Shown here piece after piece: positions 35,182-44,662 of a stretch of DNA of 64,000 bases (position 1 is its first letter; each line of letters opens with the position of its first letter). Position numbers and translations under genes: made by a program. Origin of the DNA: Uliginosibacterium sp. (GTDB lineage Bacteria > Pseudomonadota > Gammaproteobacteria > Burkholderiales > Rhodocyclaceae); contig JADKDZ010000005.1 in the NCBI GenBank assembly GCA_016718265.1, positions 1-64,000 of the forward strand. Reading direction: 5' to 3'. The notes under the pieces were generated by a model that saw nothing but the letters and a program-made list of their open reading frames with translations, made no database searches and was not told the origin of the DNA.

Positions 35182-36513
35182 ATGACCTTCGCTGATCTCA
35201 ATCTGATAGACCCCCTGCTTCGCGCGCTGGAAATGCTCGCCTATCAGACGCCAACGCCCGTGCAAGCACAGGCCATTCCGGCGGCCCTGGCTGGTCGTGA
35301 TCTCTTGGCTGCCGCCCAGACCGGCACCGGCAAGACAGCCGCGTTCGCCCTGCCCGCGCTGCAAAACCCGGCCAACGAGGAAACCTCTGTCGGCCCCGGT
35401 GACGTGCGTGTTTTGGTCCTCGTCCCGACACGTGAATTGGCCGAGCAAGTCTTCAACAGCTTCTGCGACTACGGCCATTTCCTGCCGCTGCGCGGCCTCG
35501 TTGCTTACGGCGGCGTCAGCATCGGGCCGCAGCTTAAATACCTTCGTAATGGTACTGACCTGCTCGTCGCGACGCCCGGCCGCCTGCTCGACCTCTATCA
35601 GCAGCGCGCTTTCCATTTTGACGAAGTCCGCACGCTGGTGCTCGATGAAGCCGACCGCATGCTTGATCTGGGCTTCGCGCGCGAGCTCGACGCTGTCTTC
35701 GCCGCACTCCGGCACCCGCACCAGACCTTGCTGTTCTCGGCCACCTTTTCTGCTGACATCCGCAGCCTGGCCGGCCGCTTGCTCCACGCGCCGCTACAGA
35801 TCGATGCCAGCCCACGCAATACAGCCGTGAGCAGCGTGAAGCAATCGCTTGTCACCGTCGACAAGAAACGCAAAACCGAACTGTTCTGCCATTTGCTCAA
35901 GAAACACCGCTGGGAGCAGGTACTGTATTTGTCCGCACCAAAAGGGTGTCGACACCTGCTGGAGACCCTTGAGTATCAAGGCTTTCCGGCCGATGCTAGT
36001 CATGGTGACAAGCCTCAGCACATCAGACAGCGCGCACTGGATCGTTTCAAACAGGGCGAGATCAGCATTCTGGTGGCGACCGATGTTGCCGCCCGCGGAC
36101 TGGATATTGACGAGCTCCCGCTTGTCGTAAATTTTGATTTGCCAAGCGTTGCTGAAGACTATGTACACCGCATTGGCAGGACCGGGCGTGCGGGTGCGTC
36201 CGGTGTTGCGCTGTCACTGGTATGTGCCGACGAAGCGCCGATGCTGCGCGCCATCGAACAGTTGATTCAGCAAACAATACGACGCAGTGAAGAGCGCGGT
36301 TTCTCGCCCGAACATCGCGTGCCCCAAACGGCGCCGGAAGGCCAGCAATCCAAACCCGCGAAGCGCCCAAGCTCTTCTGCAAAAACCGGCCGTGCTGCCG
36401 CACACGGCGCAAAGAAAGCGGCCAACCCCGGACGCAGCAAGGCCCGCTCGGGAGGAAAGGCGTCTGCTGCCGGTCAGCGCAAGGCAAAGAAGAATCCGAC
36501 CGACCGCCACTGA
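35182..36513 (+). CDS. DEAD-box ATP-dependent RNA helicase (RhlE group)
   Basis: 443 residues from the ATG at 35182 (MTFADLNLIDPLLRALEMLA); the open frame continues upstream to 34963 through the DnaA-box-like repeats, which is not credible as protein. Motifs are the Q motif YQTPTPVQAQAIP, I AAQTGTGKTAA, Ia PTRELA, II LDEADRML, III SATF, V ATDVAARGLDID and VI HRIGRTGRAG. The last 80 residues are a basic, low-complexity tail rich in K/R/A/S, as in RhlE-type proteins that act on ribosomes, RNA decay or cold adaptation. Confidence 0.93.
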   Translation: MTFADLNLIDPLLRALEMLAYQTPTPVQAQAIPAALAGRDLLAAAQTGTGKTAAFALPALQNPANEETSVGPGDVRVLVLVPTRELAEQVFNSFCDYGHFLPLRGLVAYGGVSIGPQLKYLRNGTDLLVATPGRLLDLYQQRAFHFDEVRTLVLDEADRMLDLGFARELDAVFAALRHPHQTLLFSATFSADIRSLAGRLLHAPLQIDASPRNTAVSSVKQSLVTVDKKRKTELFCHLLKKHRWEQVLYLSAPKGCRHLLETLEYQGFPADASHGDKPQHIRQRALDRFKQGEISILVATDVAARGLDIDELPLVVNFDLPSVAEDYVHRIGRTGRAGASGVALSLVCADEAPMLRAIEQLIQQTIRRSEERGFSPEHRVPQTAPEGQQSKPAKRPSSSAKTGRAAAHGAKKAANPGRSKARSGGKASAAGQRKAKKNPTDRH

Positions 36514-36550
36514 CCGCGCGGCAGCGGCCAAACCGCTTGCGCGAGCGCCC

Positions 36551-36913
36551 TCACGCGCTTACGGGCACTGCGGCGATACGATCCAGCAGCGCCTGCGCAT
36601 GGGCCAGGTTGGAACCGATCCGCTCGGGGTCGAAGCCCACAGGGGTGACCGGCCGCCTGATCCACCAAATGATCTCATCGCGCGCTTCCGCCACAAGCTC
36701 CGCCTGCATTCCAAGCCGCCCGAGCGTGTCCAGGTATTGCTGCGCCTGCTCCGCGCCCAGCCCTTTCTTGAAGATGACGCGCTGGCCGCTGAAAATCTGC
36801 TCAACCATTGCAGGAGAGGCTTTCAGCCGCTGCGCCGCTACACGTTTCACGTCAGCAAGATCAAACCCTTCATGAATCCTGCCGAAAAACAGGACTTGGT
36901 AGTGTGTTGCCAT
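36551..36913 (-). CDS. Hypothetical protein
   Basis: 120 residues, starting MATHYQVLFFGRIHEGFDLA with the helical segments ASPAMVEQIFSGQRVIFKKG and AEQAQQYLDTLGRLGMQAEL, which look like a small ferredoxin-like alpha/beta fold common in single-domain proteobacterial proteins of unknown function. GGAGAGA lies before the ATG. It converges with the helicase gene. No membrane segment or metal motif is seen. Confidence 0.65.
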   Translation of the reverse strand: MATHYQVLFFGRIHEGFDLADVKRVAAQRLKASPAMVEQIFSGQRVIFKKGLGAEQAQQYLDTLGRLGMQAELVAEARDEIIWWIRRPVTPVGFDPERIGSNLAHAQALLDRIAAVPVSA

Positions 36914-37156
36914 AAAAATCTCTCCATAGGGCTTTATATTTGTTTTCGCAGCAGGGGGCAGATGCCCAACGCTGGTTCATGAAATCCATTATCGGCACAA
37001 CAAGGTGCAAAGGATGTGAACTAATCCGCCGCGAACGTTAACGTTTGTCGCTGACGCAGGATTCGTGCCGAGACTCAGCGTGAGACATCGACGACAGCGT
37101 GCAGGCGCCCGCCAGCGCGGCGGGCAAGCGAATACGGCATGCCCGCGCCAGAAGGC

Positions 37157-38065
37157 TTAGAGCGGCGTGTACTTGAACTCGGTCACGACGATCTCACGCT
37201 CTTTGCCGTCGCTCGGCACCGGGGTGGCGCTGTCGCTGTAGATCCACAGATTCATGTGCAGCGGCATGGCTGCTTGCGGAATCCGGGTCGAGAAGTCGCG
37301 CGGTGCAAACGTCCACTGCCGGTACAGGCCTTTGCTGGTGTCGCTCTGCCCGCGCAAGGACTGAAAAATCACCGATTTCTTCGACCACACGAATCGGTGC
37401 GTGCTCTGATCCGTGTTCAAGGCTGCGTCATACGCCTTATGGGTATAGTCGACTCCTGGTACGGCGGGCCAGACAGACCAGTTCCCATGCACAGTCTGCG
37501 CCCCTCCCCAGGTCGCAAACTCGATGTCGATCTCGTTGGTTCCGTCGACGCCTACATCTTCGGTCGGATAGTTGAACAGACCAAACACAATGCTCTTGTC
37601 CATCGTCTCCGGATGACCAAGAATCTTGAACTGATAGCGACCGAAGCCCAGGCGTTCGGTCGTGTACAACTCCGCAGCGCTCCAGACGCCGTCCGCCTGA
37701 CTGATCTTGAGGTGCAGGAAGCCTCTGCTGTCGACCCAGACATTCTTCGCGTCAAATAGATTCGAACGCGGGCCCCCGCGCTCGGGCGAAGACCTGACCT
37801 CCCAGGTTCGACCGGAAAACACCACCTGTGAGGCTCCCGGAGCCGAAGGCACCGAAGTGGTATTGGAAGGCGGTGTCGGTGAAGCGGCCTGAATGGTAGC
37901 CACACCCGAAGAAGAATTGTCGGGCGCATTCAGCTCCGCAGCTTGCTCATGCCCGACATCGGTCGACGAGGAAGATGCCGAAGAACTGCCGCTACCACCA
38001 CCGCACGCACACAGCAGCATACAAACCCATACAGAAACAAGCCGACATGAAGATCTTGAGATCAC
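37157..38065 (-). CDS. Lipoprotein with GH16-like glycoside hydrolase domain
   Basis: 302 residues. The lipoprotein signal MISRSSCRLVSVWVCMLLCA is followed by a cysteine and GGGSGSSSAS, then a Ser/Pro/Thr-rich linker to about residue 80. The catalytic domain starts VVFSGRTWEVRSSPERGGPR and has the GH16 active-site pattern TNEIDIEFATWG (E-x-D-x-E), RFVWSKKSVIF and C-terminal MNLWIYSDSATPVPSDG. GH16 enzymes cut beta-1,3/1,4-glucans or galactans; the substrate cannot be told. It is transcribed alone. The signal and serine linker resemble the lipoprotein at 4518, so both may act on polysaccharide at the outer membrane. Confidence 0.82.
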   Translation of the reverse strand: MISRSSCRLVSVWVCMLLCACGGGSGSSSASSSSTDVGHEQAAELNAPDNSSSGVATIQAASPTPPSNTTSVPSAPGASQVVFSGRTWEVRSSPERGGPRSNLFDAKNVWVDSRGFLHLKISQADGVWSAAELYTTERLGFGRYQFKILGHPETMDKSIVFGLFNYPTEDVGVDGTNEIDIEFATWGGAQTVHGNWSVWPAVPGVDYTHKAYDAALNTDQSTHRFVWSKKSVIFQSLRGQSDTSKGLYRQWTFAPRDFSTRIPQAAMPLHMNLWIYSDSATPVPSDGKEREIVVTEFKYTPL

Positions 38066-38353
38066 GATTACGCTCCGAACAGATAGAAATCACTCAATGC
38101 CAATTAGATGGAAATTGAAGTGAAGAGAAATTCAACCGGAGCGCATTCTATCGATCCGGCAGATCACGCTGCTTCCCGTACGTCGTCGAACGCGCTAAAA
38201 CACCGAGATTCAGATGGACGGCAAGGACATCGTCCCCCGCAGTTCTGATGCGAAGCCCGCTCCCGCCGTCCGCAGGCCTTCTTGGGTAGAATCTGGCCTG
38301 AGCTGCGAGTGCAGCGAGCGCATTAGCCATCTATCTGGAGCCCCCAAGTCAGC
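38066..38353. other. Intergenic region between the GH16 lipoprotein and ClC genes
   Basis: 288 bases between divergent genes. It must hold both promoters, but I see no convincing -35/-10 pair or operator. Confidence 0.3.
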
Positions 38354-39608
38354 ATGAGCCTACGAAAGTATTCCGAACACCTCGAACCGCTGGCTTACCT
38401 TGTCAAATGGCTCGTGCTGGGCTCCCTGGTCGCAACGCTTGCGGGCTCAGCTTCGGCGTTTTTCCTGTTTGCGCTGGATTGGGCAACGGCAGCCCGCGAC
38501 GCCCAGCGCTGGCTGATCTGGCTGCTCCCCTTGGCCGGCTTTGGCGTCGGCTGGCTCTACTTGCGCTTCGGGCAGCAAGTTGAAGCCGGCAACAACCTGT
38601 TGATCGATGAAATCCACGACCCTCGGAAGGTGGTTCCCCTGCGCATGGCCCCACTGGTGCTTGGCGGGACCATCATCTCGCATCTGTTTGGCGCTTCGGT
38701 TGGACGCGAAGGAACGGCGGTACAGATGGGGGGGGCGCTTGCAGACCAGCTTACTCGCCTGTTCCGGCTCCACCATGACGACCGTCGCATCATCCTGATG
38801 GCAGGGATCAGCGCGGGCTTCTCATCCGTGTTCGGCACCCCGCTGGCAGGCGCGATCTGGGGACTGGAGGTTTTAGCCATCGGGCGTCTGCGCTATGACG
38901 CCATACTAGCCTGCTTTACTGCTGCCATTGTGGCTGATCAGATCGGCCTGTTGTGGGGGGTTCACCACACACACTATGTCATCCCGTTCATTCCCGAGAT
39001 CAGCGTGACGCTGCTCCTATCCACTGTAGCGGCTGGCGCAGCATTCGGCCTCACCGGGAGAAGCTTCGCCCTGGCAACCCACCACATTGAGCGCGTGGAT
39101 AAAGAGCAAGATTAGCTACCCTCCCTTCGTCCGCTGCTGGGTGGCATCGTGATCGCGGTCGCTGTCTGGGGTATTGGCACCGATCGCTATATCGGACTTG
39201 GCATCCCGACGATTCTAGAGTCTTTCAATCAGCCTCTTCCTGCCTATGACTTCGTCGGCAAACTGGTCTTTACCGTTGGCTCACTGGCAAGTGGTTTCAA
39301 AGGTGGGGAGGTCACCCCGCTGTTCTACATTGGCGCCACCTTGGGCAATGCGCTCGCGCCGATTCTCGAGATGCCCTTCCCCCTGCTCGCCGGTCTGGGC
39401 TTCGTCGCCGTTTTTGCAGGGGCCGCCAATACGCCGATCGCGTCCACCTTGATGGCGATGGAGCTCTTTGGCGCGGAGGCCGGTATCTACGCGGGTATAG
39501 CATGTGGTGAGCTATCTTTTTTCGGGGCACCACGGGATATATCGTGCCCAACGTGTCGGCCTGGCAAAACATTCCAGCCCAAGCGAACGAACGCCTGCCG
39601 ATGAATGA
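38354..39608 (+). CDS. ClC-family chloride channel/transporter (at least three frame changes)
   Basis: About 415 codons. The selectivity-filter motifs are present: GASVGREGTAVQMGGALA (GREGP-type, with T in place of P), GFSSVFGTPLAGAIWGLEVL and GGEVTPLFYIGATLGNALAP (G-x-F-x-P equivalent). The open frame stops at 39113 because of a compensating indel pair: KISYPP near 39110 is read in another frame before LRPLLGGIVIAVAVWG resumes in the first. A further change near 39505 exposes the normal end CVVSYLFSGHHGIYRAQRVG. It probably exchanges or conducts chloride or fluoride across the inner membrane; whether functional depends on whether the indels are real. Confidence 0.85.
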
Positions 39609-39786
39609 GCCCCTTGCTCACGCCGTAATCAGCAAAGCAGCACGCGAGCAACGGAATATTTCCAAAACCTTCTGTCGAACATGGTCTATACAAACATGAC
39701 CGAAACCCCGACTGGCCGGCGCATCCGCACGACAAGGCGATAACGGTCGACAGGCGCCGTATCGACGCAAAGACGGAGGCCCAGAC

Positions 39787-40186
39787 ATGCCGGGCTTGAA
39801 ACAACTGCCTTTCGGCGAAGCCTACTTCCCGGAAAGCGAGGAGTTCCGCAGATTCCAGAACCAGTTACTGTGCATCGTTCTGCCGGCGGGCGCGATCAGC
39901 ACTGCCCTGCTGTTGCCGGAGTGGAACCTGTATTTCCGCCAAACACAGCCCTCAGCGACGCAATGCAACTGGCGGAATCCATCCGGGGCAAGATAGAAGC
40001 GCTCTGTCTCCGTGTTGACAACCACTCACCCACATCACGGCCAGCATCGGCGTCGCCAGCAATCAGCATAGTGAGAAGTCCATACTCGACATCCAGCGGA
40101 TGGCGGATCAGGCTATGTATCTGACAAAACGTCAAGGCCGGAATCGGGTATCGACGATCGAAACGGCCGAGGCCGCTACTGTCTGA
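39787..40186 (+). pseudogene. Remnant of a membrane-bound diguanylate cyclase (GGDEF)
   Basis: An intact N-terminal fragment MPGLKQLPFGEAYFPESEEF with a hydrophobic stretch (IVLPAGAISTALLLP) is joined, after a large internal deletion, to the C-terminal end of a GGDEF domain: DAMQLAESIRGKIEAL, then in another frame HITASIGVASNQHSEKSILD and MADQAMYLTKRQGRNRVSTI, ending at a TGA at 40186. The GGDEF signature itself is gone. It overlaps the end of queF on the other strand by 11 bases. Confidence 0.75.
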
Positions 40187-41015
40187 TATCAAAAACGTTC
40201 TCGGGTTGCCAAACCAGGTCGCTGGCACGAAAAGGATTGATATCCAGACCGCCCCGGCGCGTGTAGCGTGCCCAGACGGCAAGGCGCCGAGGCGCGCAGC
40301 GTTGCATGATGTCGCAATAAATACGCTCGACACACTGCTCGTGAAACTCATTGTGCTCACGGAAAGAGATCACGTATTGCAACAAGGCTTCTCGATCAAT
40401 CGCCGGACCGCTGTATCGCACAAACACACTGCCCCAATCCGGCTGCCCGGTAACGAGGCAGTTCGACTTCAGCAAGTTCGAGTACAGCAATTCGTTCTCT
40501 TTCACCTCTGCCGCACGCGCATGCAATAGCTCTGGCGCCGGATCATAGCGATGTACGTCGATCTCCAGCCCGTCGATACAGACACCTTCCGGATAACCAA
40601 AAAAGCGCTCGGGCTGACTGGACAGCAGGTGGACAACAACACGCACCTGGGCTCCCGCTGCCGCTGAAAGATCCGCGGCAATGCAGGCCTCGACGGCCGA
40701 AACGTCAGCAAAAACAGTTTGATTGAATGAGTTGAGATAGAGCTTGAGCGATTTTGACTCAATCAGGCACGGCGACTCCGCTGGCACGCGAAAGGTCCCG
40801 ATTGCGACGTGTGGCTTGCCCCGCAGATCTAGCCAGGATATCTCGTATGCATTCCACAGATCCTCGCCAGCAAAAGGCAATGCGCCAGCCAGAATCCCCA
40901 GTTCGTCGCGTTTTTGCTGACGCGGAATCGGAAACAGCAACTCCGGCGCATAGTCGCTTCGATACTCAGTGGCTCGGCCAAGCAAAGACTGCTCAGGTCG
41001 TTTGTCTACACTCAT
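40176..41015 (-). CDS. queF: NADPH-dependent 7-cyano-7-deazaguanine reductase QueF
   Basis: 279 residues, the long (YqfB/E. coli-type, tandem T-fold) form. It has SLLGRATEYRSDYAPELLFP at the N-terminus, the QueF signature ESKSLKLYLNSFNQT, the catalytic-cysteine segment LLKSNCLVTGQPDWG, FREHNEFHEQCVERIYCDIM and DINPFRA. It reduces preQ0 to preQ1, the base that Tgt inserts into tRNA. Its start ATG overlaps by 4 bases with the stop of the hydrolase gene upstream on the same strand. Confidence 0.96.
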   Translation of the reverse strand: MSVDKRPEQSLLGRATEYRSDYAPELLFPIPRQQKRDELGILAGALPFAGEDLWNAYEISWLDLRGKPHVAIGTFRVPAESPCLIESKSLKLYLNSFNQTVFADVSAVEACIAADLSAAAGAQVRVVVHLLSSQPERFFGYPEGVCIDGLEIDVHRYDPAPELLHARAAEVKENELLYSNLLKSNCLVTGQPDWGSVFVRYSGPAIDREALLQYVISFREHNEFHEQCVERIYCDIMQRCAPRRLAVWARYTRRGGLDINPFRASDLVWQPENVFDIRQ

Positions 41016-41971
41016 ACATCCTCCTGCAACCCGAAACTCTCGCGCAAAGTGCTAGCGATGAATCGGATGACATCGTCGGCAACCGGGAAAATTCTGGGGA
41101 AAGTCATAAATCCATGAATCGTGCCAGCAATCTCGCGGTAGCACGTCGCCACACCGGCCTGTGCCAAAGTGTTCGCGTACGCGGCAGCGCTCGCCGTGAG
41201 CAGATCGCATTCTGCTGTGATCACCAACGCAGGAGCGACACCGGCATGGTTCGGCGCGCGTGCCGGGGAAGCGCGCCAATCGCGGCGATCTGCCTCGGCA
41301 GCGAGGTAGTTGAAACGGAACCAGCGCAGTCCGTCAATATCGAGAAAATGCTGATTGGCATAGGGCATTCCGGGATGCAGCTCTTCCAGGCAATCCACCG
41401 CAGGATAGATCAGGAGTTGATGCGCAAGCACGATGCCCGCATCCCGTGCCATCAAAGCCAGCGACGCGGCAAGGTTGCCGCCGGCCGAATCCCCGCCTAC
41501 TGCGATACGCGCCGGGTCAACGTTCAGTGTCACGAATTCCCGTCGTAACCAGCGCAGCGCTTCCCAGGCATCGTCGAGCGCAGCGGGAAAGCGATGCTCT
41601 GGTGCAAGCCGATACTCAAGCGCCACCACAACGACACCCGATGCATCGGCCAGCGCGCGGCAGAACGGGTCATAGGCATTCACGTTTCCCAGCGACCAGC
41701 CGCCACCGTGCAGCCAGAGCATGGCAGGCACACTCTCAGCACCAACGCACGCCGGACGGTATATTCGCACCGGCAGTGCACCACCCGCATGCTCACGCCG
41801 TGGGATCGACATGTCGTTGGCGGCGACAGCTTCGTGCGCATCACCCCGATACAAGAAAAGCATTTTGTCGAAATTGCGCCGCGCGATTTCAATAGGCAGC
41901 TCATGCATGCGTGGCGCGTCGATCCGATGCAACATCAGCAAGAACTCACGCGCGCGACGATCAAGGGGCAT
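41012..41971 (-). CDS. Alpha/beta hydrolase, hormone-sensitive-lipase (HSL) family esterase
   Basis: 319 residues. The oxyanion-hole motif is LHGGGWSLGN, the nucleophile elbow GGDSAGGNLAAS, and the acid/histidine part TAECDLLTASAAAY and IAGTIHGFMTF. These are all HSL/family IV features of short-chain carboxylesterases. There is no signal peptide, so it is cytoplasmic. It is coupled to queF by a 4-base overlap, although no functional link is evident. Confidence 0.92.
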   Translation of the reverse strand: MPLDRRAREFLLMLHRIDAPRMHELPIEIARRNFDKMLFLYRGDAHEAVAANDMSIPRREHAGGALPVRIYRPACVGAESVPAMLWLHGGGWSLGNVNAYDPFCRALADASGVVVVALEYRLAPEHRFPAALDDAWEALRWLRREFVTLNVDPARIAVGGDSAGGNLAASLALMARDAGIVLAHQLLIYPAVDCLEELHPGMPYANQHFLDIDGLRWFRFNYLAAEADRRDWRASPARAPNHAGVAPALVITAECDLLTASAAAYANTLAQAGVATCYREIAGTIHGFMTFPRIFPVADDVIRFIASTLRESFGLQEDV

Positions 41972-42170
41972 GGCACATCGTAATCGGAAAGAAAGCGGGA
42001 TTCTATGTCAGCGCGGGCTTACAGGAGCAGGCCACGCACAGCCGCCTTACCCCAGTCGATCGGCGTCAATTTTTGTTAAACCGATGCAATAGAGGACGAG
42101 ATACCGGTACTGACAGGCTCACCACAGTAGGATTCGCCATCACTCAATGCTACGGGGCGTTGTGAATAAC

Positions 42171-43160
42171 ATGGCGCGCAGCACCCTGATCCTTCTCGGA
42201 TCGCTCGTCCCCATACTGGCCCTGCTCGCATTCGGCCCAAGGCCGGACAGAACGCTCAGGCTCAAATCGCCTCAGCTCCCGGACGACCTCGATACCTGGA
42301 TCCGGGCACGCGAAGCAAATGAGACCGACTTGCGCGCGGGCGACCAGCGCCGCATTGACTGGGCAGACCCTGTGCGACGGCACAGGACACCCTTGGCGAT
42401 TGTTTACCTGCATGGCTTTACGGCCTCACCACAAGAGATTTCGCCTGTCCCGGAGCAGGTCGCGCAAACGCTCAGGGCAAACCTTTATTTTGCCCGGATG
42501 CCAGGACACGGACATCGCAACCCGGAAGCCCTGCGCACACCCACACTCTCCGACTGGATCAACGAGGGCATCGAGGCGCTCGCAATCGGGGAGGCGCTCG
42601 GGGAGCGCGTCATTGTCATCGGCACGTCGACGGGCGGCACCCTCGGCCTGTGGCTGGCCGCAGCCGGCAAAACAGCGAAGCCGGATGCACTGATCATGGT
42701 GTCGCCCAACTTCAAGCCCCGGCGCCGATTCGCAGCCCTGCTGCTCTGGCCATGGTTTGCCAGGGTCGTACCGCGAATCGTCGGTGAATGGTTGAGCTGG
42801 AAACCCGTCAACGAAGCGCATTCCGCGCATTGGAATATTCGCTACCCCGTCGCCGCGACCGTGCCGATGATGCAGCTCGTGGTGTTAGCCAGAGAATTGA
42901 GTCTGAATGACTACGCCGTGCCCACGCTCATCCTTCGCTCGTCCAGGGACGGCATCGTGGATCCGGCAGCCACCGATGCAATATATGCGCGCATGCCCGC
43001 CGACAGCACGCGCTTTCAGCGAATTGACGCTGGAGAAGTCGGCGATCCTTGTCAGCATGTGCTTGCCGGCAGAATCCTGTCCCCAGACAACACGGTCCAG
43101 ACCACACAGCAAATCGTGGACTTCCTGTCCCGCACGGGTTTTCACTCAGCGTCTGACTGA
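42171..43160 (+). CDS. Alpha/beta hydrolase with N-terminal membrane anchor
   Basis: About 329 residues from the ATG at 42171 (MARSTLILLGSLVPILALLA), which is an uncleaved or cleaved hydrophobic N-terminus; a TTG/ATG eight codons upstream is possible. The core has YLHGFTASPQEISPVPEQVA, the nucleophile elbow VIGTSTGGTLGLWLA, ILRSSRDGIVDP (acid) and PCQHVLAGR (histidine). It resembles carboxylesterases and monoacylglycerol lipases such as Est30, but with an envelope location. It converges with the exosortase-associated gene. Confidence 0.85.
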   Translation: MARSTLILLGSLVPILALLAFGPRPDRTLRLKSPQLPDDLDTWIRAREANETDLRAGDQRRIDWADPVRRHRTPLAIVYLHGFTASPQEISPVPEQVAQTLRANLYFARMPGHGHRNPEALRTPTLSDWINEGIEALAIGEALGERVIVIGTSTGGTLGLWLAAAGKTAKPDALIMVSPNFKPRRRFAALLLWPWFARVVPRIVGEWLSWKPVNEAHSAHWNIRYPVAATVPMMQLVVLARELSLNDYAVPTLILRSSRDGIVDPAATDAIYARMPADSTRFQRIDAGEVGDPCQHVLAGRILSPDNTVQTTQQIVDFLSRTGFHSASD

Positions 43161-43166
43161 TGCGCG

Positions 43167-43781
43167 CTATTCGCGCGTCGTATCGGCAACTTTCCTGGTT
43201 TCATCGGCAAGCGCGGCCTCAAACATGACGGTCACCATGAATCGGCGCTCCAGCCAAAGCCAGAGCATCACCGGCCCCAGCGTCGGCAGCAGCAGGTAGC
43301 CGATCTGGTAGCACAGGCCAAACGCATTCAGGTGAAAGGCAGTAAAGCCGGTTCGCCAGAGCGCGGCGTCGCCGCCATGCGCGCTGACCTGCATGAGCAA
43401 ATGAAAACAGGCGCCCCACACTTGCAAGGGGATCAAGATCAATCCGCCCACCAGAATCTTCCACACCAGGCGCCGCGCATTGGACGCCAGGAAGAAGGCA
43501 GACAGCAAGGGCAGGCCGTAGCAATAGGCCAAGACATCCACTTCGAAGATCAGGTCTGCGATCCGCCCGGACTGCCGCACCTGGATAGAGCTCACGAGGC
43601 TGAGCACCGTGCCGTGAAGCTCGTAATCCCGCACCCAGAACGGAAAGATCGCCGCAAGCAACTCGCCGCTCAGATGCGCCGGCAACCAGACCATCCAGTG
43701 ACGCAGCACGTACCACACCGCCAGGGCCGGGATGAGGAAAAACAGCGCTCGCAGAAAAAAGCTGCTGACAAGGTTACGCAT
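43167..43781 (-). CDS. Exosortase H-associated membrane protein
   Basis: About 204 residues from the ATG at 43781 (MRNLVSSFFLRALFFLIPAL), with the start overlapping the end of xrtH by 8 bases. Four to five hydrophobic segments are visible, with FEVDVLAYCYGLPLLSAFFL and FHLNAFGLCYQIGYLLLPTL. A membrane protein of this type regularly follows exosortase H; its role in protein sorting is unknown. The coupling supports a joint function. Confidence 0.8.
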   Translation of the reverse strand: MRNLVSSFFLRALFFLIPALAVWYVLRHWMVWLPAHLSGELLAAIFPFWVRDYELHGTVLSLVSSIQVRQSGRIADLIFEVDVLAYCYGLPLLSAFFLASNARRLVWKILVGGLILIPLQVWGACFHLLMQVSAHGGDAALWRTGFTAFHLNAFGLCYQIGYLLLPTLGPVMLWLWLERRFMVTVMFEAALADETRKVADTTRE

Positions 43782-44283
43782 CAGCCACCGCCTGCGCGGG
43801 CACATCGCGTCGCGCCACCTGGCGAATCCAGATCAGCCAGACCACCAGCACATCGAGCATGATCAGGGCCTGCCAGAGGTAACGATGCGCAAACTCGAAT
43901 ACCTCCGCGTTCCAGCCCGCCAGATAGAACAGCGAGATGACACGCACCACGTTGACGAGCTGCACTGCCAGACACCCCAAGACCACGCCGACGATCTTGA
44001 GACGCCAGTTCGCCGGGTAGGCAGACATCGCGGCTAACAGGATCAGGCACGCCTCCACCCCATTGCACCCCGCCTCGATCGATACGCCGCCACCCGTCGC
44101 ACGATTCAGCAGCAACTTGCCCTGCGACAGCACGTTCTCGTCGAACGCCCCGGCAATCGCTCCGCATAGATTCGCCAGCGCGGCCGTCCACGGCTGAATC
44201 ACCCACGCCTGCACCGGATTCAGCAACTCCAGGGTGAAGAGCACCAGCAGCAGGGCACAAAAGCTCAGAAAAAATCGCTTCAT
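43774..44283 (-). CDS. xrtH: Exosortase H (XrtH)
   Basis: 169 residues. The catalytic cysteine is in EAGCNGVEACLILLAAMSAY and the arginine in LVNVVRVISLFYLAGW; the histidine follows in FEFAHRYLWQALIML. The short length and sequence fit exosortase H, the transpeptidase-like enzyme that processes IPTLxxWG-CTERM surface proteins. No protein with such a C-terminus is encoded nearby, so substrates must be elsewhere in the genome. Confidence 0.9.
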   Translation of the reverse strand: MKRFFLSFCALLLVLFTLELLNPVQAWVIQPWTAALANLCGAIAGAFDENVLSQGKLLLNRATGGGVSIEAGCNGVEACLILLAAMSAYPANWRLKIVGVVLGCLAVQLVNVVRVISLFYLAGWNAEVFEFAHRYLWQALIMLDVLVVWLIWIRQVARRDVPAQAVADA

Positions 44284-44524
44284 GGGAACAGGGGCATCTC
44301 CAGCATGGCGGGCAAATTACGGGCGCATTGTACGTTCTCAGACACGTATTCGCACCTGAAGCGGGCAAGCGGGGGGACGCAGAGGAGAGGCAGATACGCC
44401 ACATCGGGCGCGATCAGAGATAGCTGAGGATTTTGGCAGAAACACGAACCAGCGGCTTCGGCGCTCCGGTATAATCGCGCCCCTTTGCGGGATGCCGATG
44501 GAACTGACTCAGGCCAGAGAAGCC

Positions 44525-44609
44525 TGGTGCCGGGAGAGGGACTCGAACCCTCACACCTTGCGGCGGCGGATTTTGAATCCGCTGCGTCTACCGATTCCGC
44601 CATCCCGGC
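44525..44609 (-). tRNA. tRNA-Leu (anticodon CAA)
   Basis: 85 bases on the minus strand including encoded CCA. The acceptor arms GCCGGGA and TCCCGGC pair, the D-arm GGCGGAATCGGTAGACGC is typical of class II tRNAs, the anticodon arm is GCGGA-TTCAAAA-TCCGC, there is a long variable arm, and the T-arm contains GGTTCGAGTCC. It reads UUG codons and has the G-A-rich leucine identity pattern. Confidence 0.96.
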
Positions 44610-44662
44610 ACGGGAAGGAGGCGCATTATCGCTGAACATCACCGCCGTATCAAGCCATCTGT

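Noticed and set aside
44462..44476. TATAAT at about 44470 as a promoter for queA
   Set aside because: The -10 hexamer is good but no -35 lies at suitable spacing, and transcription would cross the tRNA antisense before queA; not strong enough to list.
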